From an uncultured Bacteroidota bacterium (GTDB lineage: Bacteria; Bacteroidota; Bacteroidia; Chitinophagales; Chitinophagaceae), in NCBI GenBank assembly GCA_902826165.1, contig CADEDV010000018.1:1-64000 (forward strand): a stretch of 64,000 bases of DNA, in the 5' to 3' direction. Position numbers and translations under genes: made by a program. Of the stretch, positions 35,072 to 44,605 are shown piece by piece. Each line of letters opens with the position of its first letter. Position 1 is the first letter of the stretch. Under the pieces are notes generated by a model. The model saw only the letters and a program-made list of their open reading frames with translations. It was not told where the DNA came from and did not search any database.

Positions 35072-35659
35072 TCAGAATGGCTTTAGGGGCTTTGGCCTCG
35101 GGATTTTGCGGTAGGATAATGCATAGAGATCATCATAAATATTCTTTCCCTGCCCGGTGAGGCTTATGACTGTTTGTTTCAGTTCTTCAGGAGTGGCAAA
35201 GCCTCTTCTGCTGGGTGAAAAGTTCTCGGTAATAGTTTTCATCGTCAATGTATCCCTTTGCAGGGAAAAATTAGCGAGGTAAAACACTTTTTGAGTTTTG
35301 ATCTCTGGCGGCTTTTTGCCACGGGTGGTAACGAGAACAATGGATCCTTCCACGTTCATGAACCGTTGCCCGTTCACATAAGAAATATAGCCGGTGAAAT
35401 AAGAAGTGTCGGGTAATATAATATCGCCTTTGGCAGCTTTACCGTAGCGTATAATAGCGTAGGTAGAATCGGAGTTTTGAGTAATATCGAGGGCCTCGAT
35501 ACCAAAATAATCGCTGCCATCTTTTACAATGCCATACCAATAGCCCAGCAACGTACTATCAACAGGCTCTACAGGTCTTGCTTCCAGCGGTACTGCCGAC
35601 TCATGAGGGCAGGCATACAGTAAAATGCTGATGGGTATCAGCCAAAGCAATTTTTTCAA
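35072..35659 (-). CDS. Hypothetical lipoprotein
   Basis: 195 residues with a lipoprotein signal (LLYAC, Cys17). The mature part seems beta-rich (GYWYGIVKDGSDYFGIEALDIT, YAIIRYGKAAKGDIILP) with a basic, proline-rich end (YRKIPRPKPLKPF). I do not recognise the family. It stands alone between carB and the MORN gene, all on the minus strand. Confidence 0.72.
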   Translation of the reverse strand: MKKLLWLIPISILLYACPHESAVPLEARPVEPVDSTLLGYWYGIVKDGSDYFGIEALDITQNSDSTYAIIRYGKAAKGDIILPDTSYFTGYISYVNGQRFMNVEGSIVLVTTRGKKPPEIKTQKVFYLANFSLQRDTLTMKTITENFSPSRRGFATPEELKQTVISLTGQGKNIYDDLYALSYRKIPRPKPLKPF

Positions 35660-35753
35660 AGCAGTTGTTGGTTAAGAGGAAAAGATACGAAGATCAGCGC
35701 CAACTCGGGTAAACCGGGTTGAGGGAATTGTAAAATATGGGAACAATAAGAGC

Positions 35754-36461
35754 TTAATCGTTGATCCTGATATTAATAATATATGTTCCTGCTTCCCTGA
35801 ATTCTATTTCCACATCCTCAGTTCCCATTTTGACTCTCATGCGGATGGGGAAACGAACATCTTCAATAATCGATTCGGTTTTTTTGGCGTGGTTATCATT
35901 AACATATAACCGGCCATAAGCGCCTGTCACTGCCTCTATCTCATCCACTTTTATTTTAGGTAATTCATCGCTGCTGACAGAACTGGCACCACCGGATGTA
36001 TTGGTGATGAAAAAAGTGATCTTATTGTAGGGATCGGTTTTGTATTCCACTTCCACATCGGTTACCATCTTGCTTTTATTGATGATTCGGTAAGGATGTT
36101 CGTATTTACCTATGTAAACATCTTTTTTCCAATAACCCTGTACAATGCTATCGCCGGCATTAGCCCTTTTATAAAGCAATGTTCCCTTCCCGTCTTTCAG
36201 CCCTTTTGAAAAACTGCCCCTGAATTCATTGCCATTCTTCCATATATAAGTGCCATTACCATCGGGCAGGCCCGATTTAAAATCTCCTTCGTAGCTGTCT
36301 GTTCCGGTTGCCTTGCCTTTACCGCTGGCTTTTCCTTTTTTACATTCACCGGTATATGTTCCTTTGAGTTCTGCTTTTTCAACAGCGCAATCCTGGGCTG
36401 ATATAGTTGCTGATAGCAACAGGGCAACAATAGCAGGGAGGATGGTTTTTAATATTTTCAT
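35754..36461 (-). CDS. Secreted MORN-repeat protein
   Basis: 235 residues with a signal peptide (ILPAIVALLLSATISAQ). Residues about 30-110 hold three to four MORN repeats: GTYTGECKKGKASGKG, YEGDFKSGLPDGNGTY, FRGSFSKGLKDGKGTL and QGYWKKDVYIGKY. MORN repeats mediate protein or lipid contact. The C-terminal 120 residues are beta-rich and unrecognised (VEYKTDPYNKITFFITNTSG). Exported, probably to the periplasm or outer membrane. Confidence 0.8.
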   Translation of the reverse strand: MKILKTILPAIVALLLSATISAQDCAVEKAELKGTYTGECKKGKASGKGKATGTDSYEGDFKSGLPDGNGTYIWKNGNEFRGSFSKGLKDGKGTLLYKRANAGDSIVQGYWKKDVYIGKYEHPYRIINKSKMVTDVEVEYKTDPYNKITFFITNTSGGASSVSSDELPKIKVDEIEAVTGAYGRLYVNDNHAKKTESIIEDVRFPIRMRVKMGTEDVEIEFREAGTYIINIRIND

Positions 36462-36538
36462 TAAACAAGGATTAAAATATTTTCAAAATTACCTGTTATA
36501 GGAATAAAATAAGGAGCTATGTTGTTAATTTGTAAAAC

Positions 36539-38371
36539 ATGATGAAAGATAGCCGACACTGGTTCAAAAAAATATGGTTCTTGTTGATTATGCTGGTACC
36601 TGGTATCCTTCAATCACAGTCCGTTACAAATACAGTTCAAAAAGGATATTTCAGGAACCCACTCGGTATCCCGATGGAGATCGTTGCTAATATGGGAGAA
36701 CTCAGGGCCAATCACTGGCATATGGGTTTGGATATCCGCACTAATCAAAAAGAGAATCAGCCGGTCTATGCAGCTGCGGAAGGATATGTTACGCATATAG
36801 GCATCAGGCCACAAAGCTTCGGACGATATATAATTGTGAATCACCCAAACGGCCTTTCCACTTTATATGCTCACCTTAATGATTTTTTTCCAGCACTCGA
36901 ACAATACGTAACAGCCAAACAGTATGAACAGGAGACATGGGCTATTGAATTGGATTTTGGTTCGCAACAATTCCCGGTTGCAAAAGGACAGTTCATTGCC
37001 TACAGTGGTAATACGGGAGGATCGCAGGGACCGCATTTACATTTCGAAATTTTTGATACCAAAACAACCAGGCGTCTCAATCCTTTACTTTTTGGTTTTC
37101 CACTACAGGATAATGTGCCACCTGACCTGGTGAAACTGGCTTTGTATGATCGCAGTATCAGCCTATATGAACAAACGCCTAAGTTTTTTACAGTAAAAAG
37201 AACAGGCAGTGGTTATATTATTCCCAAAATGCCAGTCTTGAAAACCGGGTTACAAAAACTCAGTTTTGGAATACAGGCCTATGATCGTATCAGTGGCTCT
37301 CCCAATGCCGACGGTATTTATTCGGCAGAACTGTTTGTTGATGAAAACGCTCAGGTGCGATTTATAATTGACAGCATTGATTATGCAGCCACTGCTTATA
37401 TGAATGCACAGATCGATTATAAGTATCGTTCAAATGGGGGAGCTTTCCTCCAGCATTTATCAAGATTGCCGGGTGATCGTGGTGGTATATATCAGCCCGT
37501 GGCCGGAGACGGGGTGATCGAATTAAAAGATACATTTCAGCATACAATCCGTGTTGAAATAAAGGATGCTTATAAAAATGTTTCCCAGCTTTCTTTCCAG
37601 TTGCAATATGATAGCAGTCAGGCAAAAAAGAGTTTCCAGGAGATACTTCATCAACATTATGCTCCCAACCAGGTGAATGTATTGGAGAAACCAGACTTTG
37701 AAGTGTATTTGCCCGAAGGATGTTTATATGATAGCATACAACCCCTTTATTACAGGAGTAATACAAATTCCTTCTATGCAGTATCAGGACTGCACCAGTT
37801 AAACGATGCTTCCATACCCTTGCACGATAACATTAAGGTCCGTATCAAACCGGATAAGATAATCCCTGCTGAACGAAGGGATAAAATAATCATACAACGA
37901 AATGGCCGTGGTGTGTCAAACAGGAATGCCGAATGGCAGGGGGAATGGCTGGCCGCTTCATTTGGTGATCTCGGAACCTTCCAGGCTTTTGCAGATGTGC
38001 TGCCGCCAACCATCAATGAATTAGGAAAAGGGGATACTATTAACCTGAGTCCGGCAACAAGAATAGTATTTACCCCGGCGGATAATTTTGGGATAAAAAG
38101 TTTCCGGGCCGAACTCGACAGCCAGTGGATTCGTTTTACCAACGATAAAAGCCGCAACTGGATCTATGTATTTGATGAACGCTGCCCATATGGAATACAT
38201 CATTTAAAGGTAACAGTAGAGGATATGGTGGGTAATACAACAATTAAGAGCTGGTGGTTTAAAAAATATCCCTACACGCCGCCAAAGAAAAAGATACCAG
38301 CTAAAAAGAAGAATAGCAGTAAAAGGAAAGTAACTACCTCAAAGAAAAAAGCCGCAGTAAAGAAAAAATAA
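36539..38371 (+). CDS. M23 family metallopeptidase with lysine-rich tail
   Basis: 610 residues, signal peptide near 10-26 (IWFLLIMLVPGILQSQ). The peptidase M23 (LytM) domain is N-terminal: NHWHMGLD (about 58-65, His and Asp zinc ligands), YAAAEGYVTHIGI, GRYIIVNHPNGLSTLYAHL and GPHLHFEI (about 176-183). It probably cuts peptidoglycan cross-bridges. The large middle region is unrecognised and beta-rich, and residues about 580-610 form a Lys-rich tail (PPKKKIPAKKKNSSKRKV), unusual for an exported enzyme. Bcp follows 22 bp later. Confidence 0.88.
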   Translation: MMKDSRHWFKKIWFLLIMLVPGILQSQSVTNTVQKGYFRNPLGIPMEIVANMGELRANHWHMGLDIRTNQKENQPVYAAAEGYVTHIGIRPQSFGRYIIVNHPNGLSTLYAHLNDFFPALEQYVTAKQYEQETWAIELDFGSQQFPVAKGQFIAYSGNTGGSQGPHLHFEIFDTKTTRRLNPLLFGFPLQDNVPPDLVKLALYDRSISLYEQTPKFFTVKRTGSGYIIPKMPVLKTGLQKLSFGIQAYDRISGSPNADGIYSAELFVDENAQVRFIIDSIDYAATAYMNAQIDYKYRSNGGAFLQHLSRLPGDRGGIYQPVAGDGVIELKDTFQHTIRVEIKDAYKNVSQLSFQLQYDSSQAKKSFQEILHQHYAPNQVNVLEKPDFEVYLPEGCLYDSIQPLYYRSNTNSFYAVSGLHQLNDASIPLHDNIKVRIKPDKIIPAERRDKIIIQRNGRGVSNRNAEWQGEWLAASFGDLGTFQAFADVLPPTINELGKGDTINLSPATRIVFTPADNFGIKSFRAELDSQWIRFTNDKSRNWIYVFDERCPYGIHHLKVTVEDMVGNTTIKSWWFKKYPYTPPKKKIPAKKKNSSKRKVTTSKKKAAVKKK

Positions 38372-38393
38372 CAAGCAGTAATACTATCATTTT

Positions 38394-38855
38394 ATGGTAA
38401 CATTAAAAGAAGGTGATAAAGCCCCGGCTTTCTCTGGCATGGATCAGAATGGGAACAAGATTTCTTTGTCTGCTTACAAGGGAAAGAAAGTGGTACTCTA
38501 TTTTTACCCGGAAGATGATACTCCCACCTGTACGATACAAGCCTGTAACCTGCGGGATAATTATGGGTTACTCAGGAAAAATGGTTTTGAAGTAATTGGT
38601 GTAAGCCCGGATGATTCCCAAAAGCATAAAAAATTTGAAGCCAAATTTGATCTTCCCTTTACTTTAATAGCAGATACAAACCATGCCATTTTAGAAAAGT
38701 ATGGTGTATGGGACCAGAAGCAGATGTTCGGTCACAAATATATGGGTGTACTGCGAACCACTTTTGTAATTGCTGAAAAAGGAATTATCCGCAAAATATT
38801 CCTGAGACCCAAAAACAAAGCCCACGCAGAAGAGATTATAGCGGCGTACAAATAA
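38394..38855 (+). CDS. bcp: Thioredoxin-dependent thiol peroxidase (Bcp)
   Basis: Peroxiredoxin Q/BCP that detoxifies hydroperoxides with thioredoxin. 153 residues. The peroxidatic Cys46 and resolving Cys51 appear in PTCTIQAC (usual pattern CTxEAC; Gln replaces Glu here). YFYPEDDTPTCT and GVSPDDSQKHKKFEAKFDLPFTLIAD are standard. It is likely cytoplasmic. It forms a short operon with the M23 gene upstream. Confidence 0.94.
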   Translation: MVTLKEGDKAPAFSGMDQNGNKISLSAYKGKKVVLYFYPEDDTPTCTIQACNLRDNYGLLRKNGFEVIGVSPDDSQKHKKFEAKFDLPFTLIADTNHAILEKYGVWDQKQMFGHKYMGVLRTTFVIAEKGIIRKIFLRPKNKAHAEEIIAAYK

Positions 38856-38863
38856 TTTTGCTA

Positions 38864-38877
38864 TCCCCACTTTCAGG
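38864..38877 (+). promoter_or_regulatory. Motif copy TCCCC-ACT-TTCAGG upstream of the first paralogous lipoprotein
   Basis: First of four same-strand copies of TCMCC-N3-TTCRG in 38864-44849. It ends 112 bp before the ATG at 38990. A short AGGGAG/CTCCCT inverted repeat (38875-38880 and 38885-38890) overlaps it. Confidence 0.4.
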
Positions 38878-38989
38878 GAGTAATCTCCCTATTCCGGCGA
38901 TTGTTCAGGCGATACTCCAGGCCCATCTTTGTCCTGTCATTACAACAAACAAGTTCAATCAACAACCTTAACCTTTAAACTTATCCAGG

Positions 38990-39790
38990 ATGAAAAAAAT
39001 TAAACAATTAACAGCTATGCTGGCTTTATCGTCAGTGATCATCATTGGCTGTGATAAAGACGAAGATGATGATTATAACAACCAGCCTGCTGTTCAGTCA
39101 ACAATTGTAGCAGGTGCCGGCGACAGCACAACAGTAGCCGGGAAAATGGCTGAGTTCCGGTTGGTACTCGGAGATCCGCTCAATACAACTCCCAATCAAA
39201 CGGCAGGACGCCGCGAGGTGAACTGGGATGGCGTACCGGCCAATTTTACCAACAATACTGCTTTCCCGCTTGATTTTTTTGGTAAATCAGATGCTGCGGA
39301 ACCCAATGGAAGAAAAAGGGGATTGTTATATGCCAATAACGGTACACTCATCAGGATTGACAGTTCTGATTTTGCAGAGATCGATCCTTCTTATGCCGGG
39401 CAGTTTGAACCCTTCAGCCGCAAACGATTAGTGATTGCAGCCGGAACAACTGTTTCTGAGATATTATTTAAAGTTCCGGGTACTACCACCGATGCTTCGG
39501 TGAAAGGATTTGGTATTGTCTTCGTGGATGTGGATGATGCTAATTCAACCTTCATTGAATTCTTTAATGGTACAAAAAGCCTTGGAAAATTCAAAGCTCC
39601 CGCTGCGGCCGGTTCAGGTAAATTCTCTTTCCTTGGTGTTCATTTTGTGACAGAAAAGATCACAAAGCTGAAGATCACCAGTGGTAATGCGGCATTGGCG
39701 GCAGGTGTAAAAGATATAACGGACGGAGGAACAAAAGACCTGGTGGTATACGACGATTTTCTCTACAGCGAACCAGTAGCTGTACAATAA
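38990..39790 (+). CDS. Paralogous lipoprotein 1, jelly-roll-like domain
   Basis: 266 residues with lipobox IIGC (Cys21) and an acidic spacer (DKDEDDDYNN). It is clearly homologous to the protein encoded at 39931: both contain NTTPxQxxGRRExNWDGVP, a DVDDAxSTxIEffxGxxSLGxFKxP block, SFLGVxFxxEKITKxxIxxGNA and end with KDLVxxDDFLYxEPxAxQ. The DVDxxxST-IEyF-G pattern resembles extracellular domains I know from PEP-CTERM proteins. Function unknown; surface or periplasmic. Confidence 0.78.
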   Translation: MKKIKQLTAMLALSSVIIIGCDKDEDDDYNNQPAVQSTIVAGAGDSTTVAGKMAEFRLVLGDPLNTTPNQTAGRREVNWDGVPANFTNNTAFPLDFFGKSDAAEPNGRKRGLLYANNGTLIRIDSSDFAEIDPSYAGQFEPFSRKRLVIAAGTTVSEILFKVPGTTTDASVKGFGIVFVDVDDANSTFIEFFNGTKSLGKFKAPAAAGSGKFSFLGVHFVTEKITKLKITSGNAALAAGVKDITDGGTKDLVVYDDFLYSEPVAVQ

Positions 39791-39821
39791 TTATGTCATA
39801 ACAGTGGACGGTTTATATACC

Positions 39822-39854
39822 AAAAGCCCCGTGGTACTCTTACCCGGGGCTTTT
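39822..39854 (+). terminator. Terminator after lipoprotein 1
   Basis: A 10-bp stem (39822-39831 with 39845-39854; AAAAGCCCCG/CGGGGCTTTT) with a 13-base loop, ending in TTTTC. It shows that the second paralogue is a separate unit. Confidence 0.75.
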
Positions 39855-39858
39855 CTTA

Positions 39859-39872
39859 TCCCCGTATTCGGT
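39859..39872 (+). promoter_or_regulatory. Motif copy TCCCC-GTA-TTCGGT upstream of the second paralogous lipoprotein
   Basis: Second copy of TCMCC-N3-TTCRG, directly after the terminator and 58 bp before the ATG at 39931. Confidence 0.4.
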
Positions 39873-39930
39873 GATAGAAAAAACAAGTAACAGGAAGGAA
39901 ATTTGCAGGTATCAATTAAACTTTATAACC

Positions 39931-40689
39931 ATGAAAAAAATATTCCTTCTTTTAATGGCTGTGTCTGTTATGGCAGGTTGTGAGAAAAAAAATGAGCAGG
40001 ATACTCCCAGGGCAATCATAATTACTGGTTCAGGTGATATTACGGCAAAGCTAAATGAGTTCAGAAGTCTTTTAGGGGATGTGCTGAATACAACACCGGG
40101 CCAGGTCTCAGGCCGCAGGGAGATCAACTGGGATGGCGTGCCCGACCAATATATTACTGAAAGAATCCCATCTGATTTTTTTAATCCAACTGCAGCCGGC
40201 TCACCGGCCTCATTGCAAAGAGGGTTTCAATATTCAGGAGATGTGGATGCCCGGATCAGTAACAACCTGTTTGCTGACCAGGAAGCCAGTAATGCGACCG
40301 AATTTTCATCATTTAGTGGTGGTAAAACGTTTTCTGCAATTAGCACTAATTTATGGAATGTTGATTTTGAAGTACCCGGCCAGGCCGTAGCAGCCAGCGT
40401 AAATGGATTTGGTGCCGTGTTTTCCGATGTGGATGACGCAAGCTCCACAACCATCGAATATTTTTCCGGTAACCGCAGCCTGGGTCTGTTTAAAGTGCCG
40501 GTAAGGTCTGCGGGCAGTAGCCATTCTTTCCTGGGAGTTTATTTTCCTGATGAAAAAATTACGAAGGTTACGATCCGGCAGGGGAATGCTGTAGTAGCCA
40601 ATGGGGTGAAAGATATTTCTGCCGGTGGGAGCAAGGACCTGGTGATTATGGATGATTTTTTATATAATGAACCCAAGGCAATTCAATAG
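39931..40689 (+). CDS. Paralogous lipoprotein 2, jelly-roll-like domain
   Basis: 252 residues from ATG 39931 (MKKIFLLLMAVSVMAGC; Cys17 lipobox); a longer in-frame start at 39871 would bury the signal peptide and is rejected. It is a tandem homologue of the protein encoded at 38990 over nearly its whole length (RREINWDGVP; SSTTIEYFSGNRSLGLFKVP; VTIRQGNAVVANGVKDISAGG; DDFLYNEPKAIQ). It differs in the spacer after the Cys, which is less acidic. Function unknown. Confidence 0.78.
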   Translation: MKKIFLLLMAVSVMAGCEKKNEQDTPRAIIITGSGDITAKLNEFRSLLGDVLNTTPGQVSGRREINWDGVPDQYITERIPSDFFNPTAAGSPASLQRGFQYSGDVDARISNNLFADQEASNATEFSSFSGGKTFSAISTNLWNVDFEVPGQAVAASVNGFGAVFSDVDDASSTTIEYFSGNRSLGLFKVPVRSAGSSHSFLGVYFPDEKITKVTIRQGNAVVANGVKDISAGGSKDLVIMDDFLYNEPKAIQ

Positions 40690-40721
40690 TATTTACGGCG
40701 ATTTACAGTTTGGTTTAAGTA

Positions 40722-40754
40722 GCCGTCCCGTCCTGTTGGCGGGGCGGTTTTGTT
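40722..40754 (+). terminator. Terminator after lipoprotein 2
   Basis: A 9-bp stem with two G-T pairs (40722-40730 with 40740-40748; GCCGTCCCG/CGGGGCGGT), 9-base loop, then TTTTGTTT. It lies before the ATG I chose for the sensor kinase, which supports starting that gene at 40796. Confidence 0.65.
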
Positions 40755-40795
40755 TGCCTGTAACTAATCCGCCGGGTCTTTCGTATTTTTTCAGT

Positions 40796-43700
40796 ATGAA
40801 CACCGGGCTAAAACGGATTGGGTTTACAGGAGCATTGTTGTTGCTGTTGTTGTTGGGGACGGCACAACAACCGGTTTTATATTTTAAGCAATTGAGCAGG
40901 GCCAACGGGCTGTCTAATAATAAAGTCAATTGCATCTTACAGGACAAAAAAGGATTTATATGGATCGGAACAGATGATGGCCTTAATCGCTACGATGGCA
41001 ATAATTTTATTGTATTTAAAAATAGCCCCGGCCAGCTATCTTCAGTATCGGGCAATACTATCACAGACCTGCATGAAGACAAAGAAGGGCTGATCTGGAT
41101 AGCTACAGCAGATGGGGGTATTACCCGTTATGATCATCGGCTACCACCCGATCAGCAATTCCGCCAGTATAAACACCAGCCCGGTGATAAAAATAGTATC
41201 CCGGTAAATATTGTCAATGCACTGCAGGAAGACAGCAGAGGTGATCTCTGGCTGGCTACCAGTGGCAAAGGAGTACTCCGGTTCAATAAACAGCAGGAAG
41301 AATTTGTTCAGCCCAAGGGCATTGGGGTGTGGACGATCTATGATATGTGTTTCGACCGGCAGGGGATGATATGGGCGGGCCGTGAAGGGGGAAGTATTTT
41401 AAAAGTTAACCCGGTCAATTTACGGGTGCAAACGGATGAACGATATGCTAATTTATATGTCTCGCTCCCGCATGTGGTGGTAACAAAATTATTCAGGGAC
41501 AGCAAACAACATATCTGGTTTGGTTCCTGGGATAAAGCTGTTTACCGGCAGAACTCCGTTACCGGGGTGGAGCAAAGTTTCAGCAATAATAATGATGATC
41601 CTTTTTCATTCGGAAAAGATGAAGCCATTGCCTTTAATGAAGATAAACAGGGCCGTATCTGGATTGGCGGTAAATATTCAGGACTCTACATATACGATCC
41701 GGTAGCAGGCAAGTTTTATAATTACAGGCACGATCCTGCAAGGGAAGGGACCCTTGGTGATAATAAAGTCAACTGTATTTTTATCGATCGCTCAGGAATT
41801 GTTTGGGTGGGAACTAATAATGGTATTAGTATTTATCATGCAGCGCAACAACAGTTTGAACAGGAATTTTTACCCCGGAAGAATGACAGGGGAGATAAGC
41901 CGCTTGTTATTTATGATTTTTGTAAAGAAGAAAATGGTGATCTCTGGATTGGCACAAATAAAGGCCTTTATATCCGGCAACCAGGTGGTAATTACCTGCA
42001 CCGGAAGATAACATTCAAAGGAACGGAAATCAGTATTACCAAGTTTTATAAAGAACCTGGTGGCACTGTTTATATCGGTACGGATTATTCCTTGTTCCGG
42101 TATGATATATCCACTGGCAGCATCAGTATGCTTCCGAATACAGAGAAAGACCAGGTGATGGCAAAGATCATTGAGTCGAGAGTTGTTTCAGTTGTAAAAG
42201 ACACAATAGATGGGCACCCGGTATTGCTTACGGTCCCTTATGGTCATTTTTTTGCTTATTATGATTTTACTGAACAACGCTGGATATCCCGGAAGGATAG
42301 CACAAAGAAAATATTAAGCAGGTATAATATTACTGATAACCTCATCAGGAGAATCGTAAAAACAAAAGACGGGAACCTATGGTTGGCGAATGCAAAAAAT
42401 GGCCTTGTATTATTAGATGAGCAGACAAGTGGAAGTGTCACTTACCGGAATAATCCTGCTGTGGCCGGGAGTATCAGTAATAATAATGTATACGATATCA
42501 AAGAAGACAAGGTTGGGAACCTCTGGATCAGCACCTATGGTGGTGGATTGAATTATTTTGATACACAGAAAAAAGAGTTTCAGCATTTTGGTTCCGTTAA
42601 TAACCTGCTGGAGGGACTCGAACTGGATAAATATGGAAACGCCTGGAGTATCAGTAACGGCGGCTTGCAAAAATTTGACCCCCGTACCAAAACGTTTTCT
42701 TCTGTTGAATTGCCGGATGTAGAAAAAACAGGCGGGGTCAGGGGATACATTTATAAAGATGATGAAGGGAAAATGTATGTGGCCGGGGATGGTTATTTTA
42801 TTGCATTTAACCCGGAACGGATCGTGATTGAGAAAAAGCAACCGGAAGTTTTTTTAACAGATTTCGGCATTTTCAATAATTCTTATTCGCACTTGCTGAT
42901 GCAAAATGAGATCGCACTGGGTTATACACAAAACTTTTTCACTATTCATTTTGCAGCTCCTTTTTATGCAGCATCGGCACCCGTGCAGTATTCCTATATG
43001 CTGGAAGGAGTGGATAAGGACTGGGTCAATGCCGGTTCTTCCACCCAGGCGCCATATACCAACCTGGGTGGAGGCGAATACACATTTAAGGTAAGAGCCA
43101 CCACCTCACCCGGTAGCTGGAGTGATAAAATAACGACTATTAAAATCCGGATTATTCCTCCTTTCTGGAAGCAATGGTGGTTTTTTTTGCTGACAGCTGT
43201 ATTGATAGCAGGGATGATCTATGCAGTATATCGTTACCGAATCAATGAATTATTGAAACGGCAGGCGATTCGTAATAAAATAGCACAGGACCTGCACGAT
43301 AATGTGGGTTCAACGCTCAGCAGCATTTCAGTCTATAGCCAGGTGGCTAAAATCTATAAAGAAAAGAACCGCCAGGAAGACCTGCAGAGTACCCTGGAAA
43401 AAATCAGCAGCACTTCGGGTGAAATGATCTCAGAAATGAATGATATCGTCTGGGCCATCAACCCGAGAAACGATAATATGGATACCATACTGCAGCGAAT
43501 GGAATCCTATGCCAAGCCCTTGCTCAATGCACAGGGGATACAGTATAAATTTGAATACGATGCGAACCTGGTGTGGCAAAATCTGCAGATGGAAAGCCGG
43601 AAAAATTTTTACCTCATATTCAAAGAAGCGGTTAACAATGCGGTGAAATATTCTGCTTGTAAACATTTGTTCGTGAGAGTGGAAAAAAGACAGCATCACA

Positions 43701-43891
43701 TTACGTTGACAGTAAAAGATGATGGAAAAGGATTTGATCTGGCAGAAGCTGCTGTTAAGGCAAACAGCTCTATGTCCGGGAATGGACTTCGCAATATGCA
43801 AATGAGGGCTAAGGAGATGAAAGGCAACCTTCTGATCAACAGCAAACCCGGCGAAGGAACAACCATAGAGCTTAAATTCCCTGCTGCATAG
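40796..43891 (+). CDS. Propeller-type sensor histidine kinase (Reg_prop, Y_Y_Y, HisKA_3)
   Basis: 1031 residues from ATG 40796; the longer frame from 40652 overlaps the previous gene and terminator. Order: signal peptide (GALLLLLLLGTAQQ), a periplasmic two-domain beta-propeller of about 14 Reg_prop repeats (about 25-690; each with IWIGTDDGLNRYD-like ends), a Y_Y_Y domain (about 720-785: YSYMLEGVDKDWVNAG), one transmembrane segment (about 793-815), HisKA_3 with His834 in DLHDNVGS, and an HATPase domain (about 925-1030, GDGKGFDLAEA-like G1 as DDGKGFDL). Such kinases usually sense glycans. Its regulator follows 66 bp later. Confidence 0.93.
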   Translation: MNTGLKRIGFTGALLLLLLLGTAQQPVLYFKQLSRANGLSNNKVNCILQDKKGFIWIGTDDGLNRYDGNNFIVFKNSPGQLSSVSGNTITDLHEDKEGLIWIATADGGITRYDHRLPPDQQFRQYKHQPGDKNSIPVNIVNALQEDSRGDLWLATSGKGVLRFNKQQEEFVQPKGIGVWTIYDMCFDRQGMIWAGREGGSILKVNPVNLRVQTDERYANLYVSLPHVVVTKLFRDSKQHIWFGSWDKAVYRQNSVTGVEQSFSNNNDDPFSFGKDEAIAFNEDKQGRIWIGGKYSGLYIYDPVAGKFYNYRHDPAREGTLGDNKVNCIFIDRSGIVWVGTNNGISIYHAAQQQFEQEFLPRKNDRGDKPLVIYDFCKEENGDLWIGTNKGLYIRQPGGNYLHRKITFKGTEISITKFYKEPGGTVYIGTDYSLFRYDISTGSISMLPNTEKDQVMAKIIESRVVSVVKDTIDGHPVLLTVPYGHFFAYYDFTEQRWISRKDSTKKILSRYNITDNLIRRIVKTKDGNLWLANAKNGLVLLDEQTSGSVTYRNNPAVAGSISNNNVYDIKEDKVGNLWISTYGGGLNYFDTQKKEFQHFGSVNNLLEGLELDKYGNAWSISNGGLQKFDPRTKTFSSVELPDVEKTGGVRGYIYKDDEGKMYVAGDGYFIAFNPERIVIEKKQPEVFLTDFGIFNNSYSHLLMQNEIALGYTQNFFTIHFAAPFYAASAPVQYSYMLEGVDKDWVNAGSSTQAPYTNLGGGEYTFKVRATTSPGSWSDKITTIKIRIIPPFWKQWWFFLLTAVLIAGMIYAVYRYRINELLKRQAIRNKIAQDLHDNVGSTLSSISVYSQVAKIYKEKNRQEDLQSTLEKISSTSGEMISEMNDIVWAINPRNDNMDTILQRMESYAKPLLNAQGIQYKFEYDANLVWQNLQMESRKNFYLIFKEAVNNAVKYSACKHLFVRVEKRQHHITLTVKDDGKGFDLAEAAVKANSSMSGNGLRNMQMRAKEMKGNLLINSKPGEGTTIELKFPAA

Positions 43892-43897
43892 CAGGCG

Positions 43898-43911
43898 TCA
43901 CCGCTTTCGGG
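43898..43911 (+). promoter_or_regulatory. Motif copy TCACC-GCT-TTCGGG upstream of the response regulator
   Basis: Third copy of TCMCC-N3-TTCRG, 46 bp before the ATG at 43958. It begins a TCAC...GTGA inverted pair (43898-43901 with 43916-43919). Confidence 0.4.
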
Positions 43912-43957
43912 GATTGTGACTGCGAAAAATTAGCAGAACTTTACAGAAATACACAAC

Positions 43958-44605
43958 ATGGGCTTACGCATCGCCATATTTGATGACAATAAAAACATCA
44001 GGGAAAGTATCAGTATGTTATTAAATACTGAACCTGATTTTACATTAGTGGGATCATTCGGGCATGTGCTGGATTGTGTCAGCGACGTAAGAGAATCAAA
44101 ACCAGATGTGGTGCTTATGGATATTGAAATGCCTGGTATGACCGGTATTGAGGCAGTGAAGGCGATAAAAAAAGAATTTCCGCAGGTGCAGATCCTGATG
44201 CAAACAGTGTTTGAAGATGATGACCGTGTGTTTGATTCGATCTGTGCGGGGGCATCAGGCTACATCCTGAAAAATTTCCTGAATACAAAGCTGGTGGATG
44301 CGATCCGTGAGTTGCAATATGGCGGTTCGCCCATGAGCCCATCCGTGGCGAGGAAAGTCCTCAATAAAATGCAGTCTGTTTCTTCCGTGATTATGCCGGA
44401 GGAAGCACCGGATTATCACCTTACTCCCCGGGAAAAAGAAGTACTGGGCTGCCTGGTGAATGGACAGAGCTATAAGATGATCGCTGCAGAATTGTTTATC
44501 AGCTATGAGACCGTTCGCAGCCATGTAAAAAAAATATATGAGAAACTGCATGTTGCTTCTCTTACTGAAGTAGTGGCAAAAGCCATTAATCAGAGGATTG
44601 TCTGA
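43958..44605 (+). CDS. NarL/FixJ-type response regulator
   Basis: 215 residues. Receiver domain about 1-120 with DD (9-10), phosphorylated Asp55 in VLMDIEMPGMTG and the conserved Lys in YILKNFLN (about 109). The C-terminal LuxR helix-turn-helix (about 150-212) reads LTPREKEVLGCLVNGQSYKMIAAELFISYETVRSHVKKIYEKLHV. It is the evident partner of the propeller kinase at 40796. It may bind the TCMCC-N3-TTCRG motif found before four genes here, including its own; that is inference. Confidence 0.94.
   Translation: MGLRIAIFDDNKNIRESISMLLNTEPDFTLVGSFGHVLDCVSDVRESKPDVVLMDIEMPGMTGIEAVKAIKKEFPQVQILMQTVFEDDDRVFDSICAGASGYILKNFLNTKLVDAIRELQYGGSPMSPSVARKVLNKMQSVSSVIMPEEAPDYHLTPREKEVLGCLVNGQSYKMIAAELFISYETVRSHVKKIYEKLHVASLTEVVAKAINQRIV

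Noticed and set aside
40652-40795. Upstream extension of the propeller kinase
   Set aside because: It overlaps the previous lipoprotein and its terminator; ATG 40796 gives a clean signal peptide.
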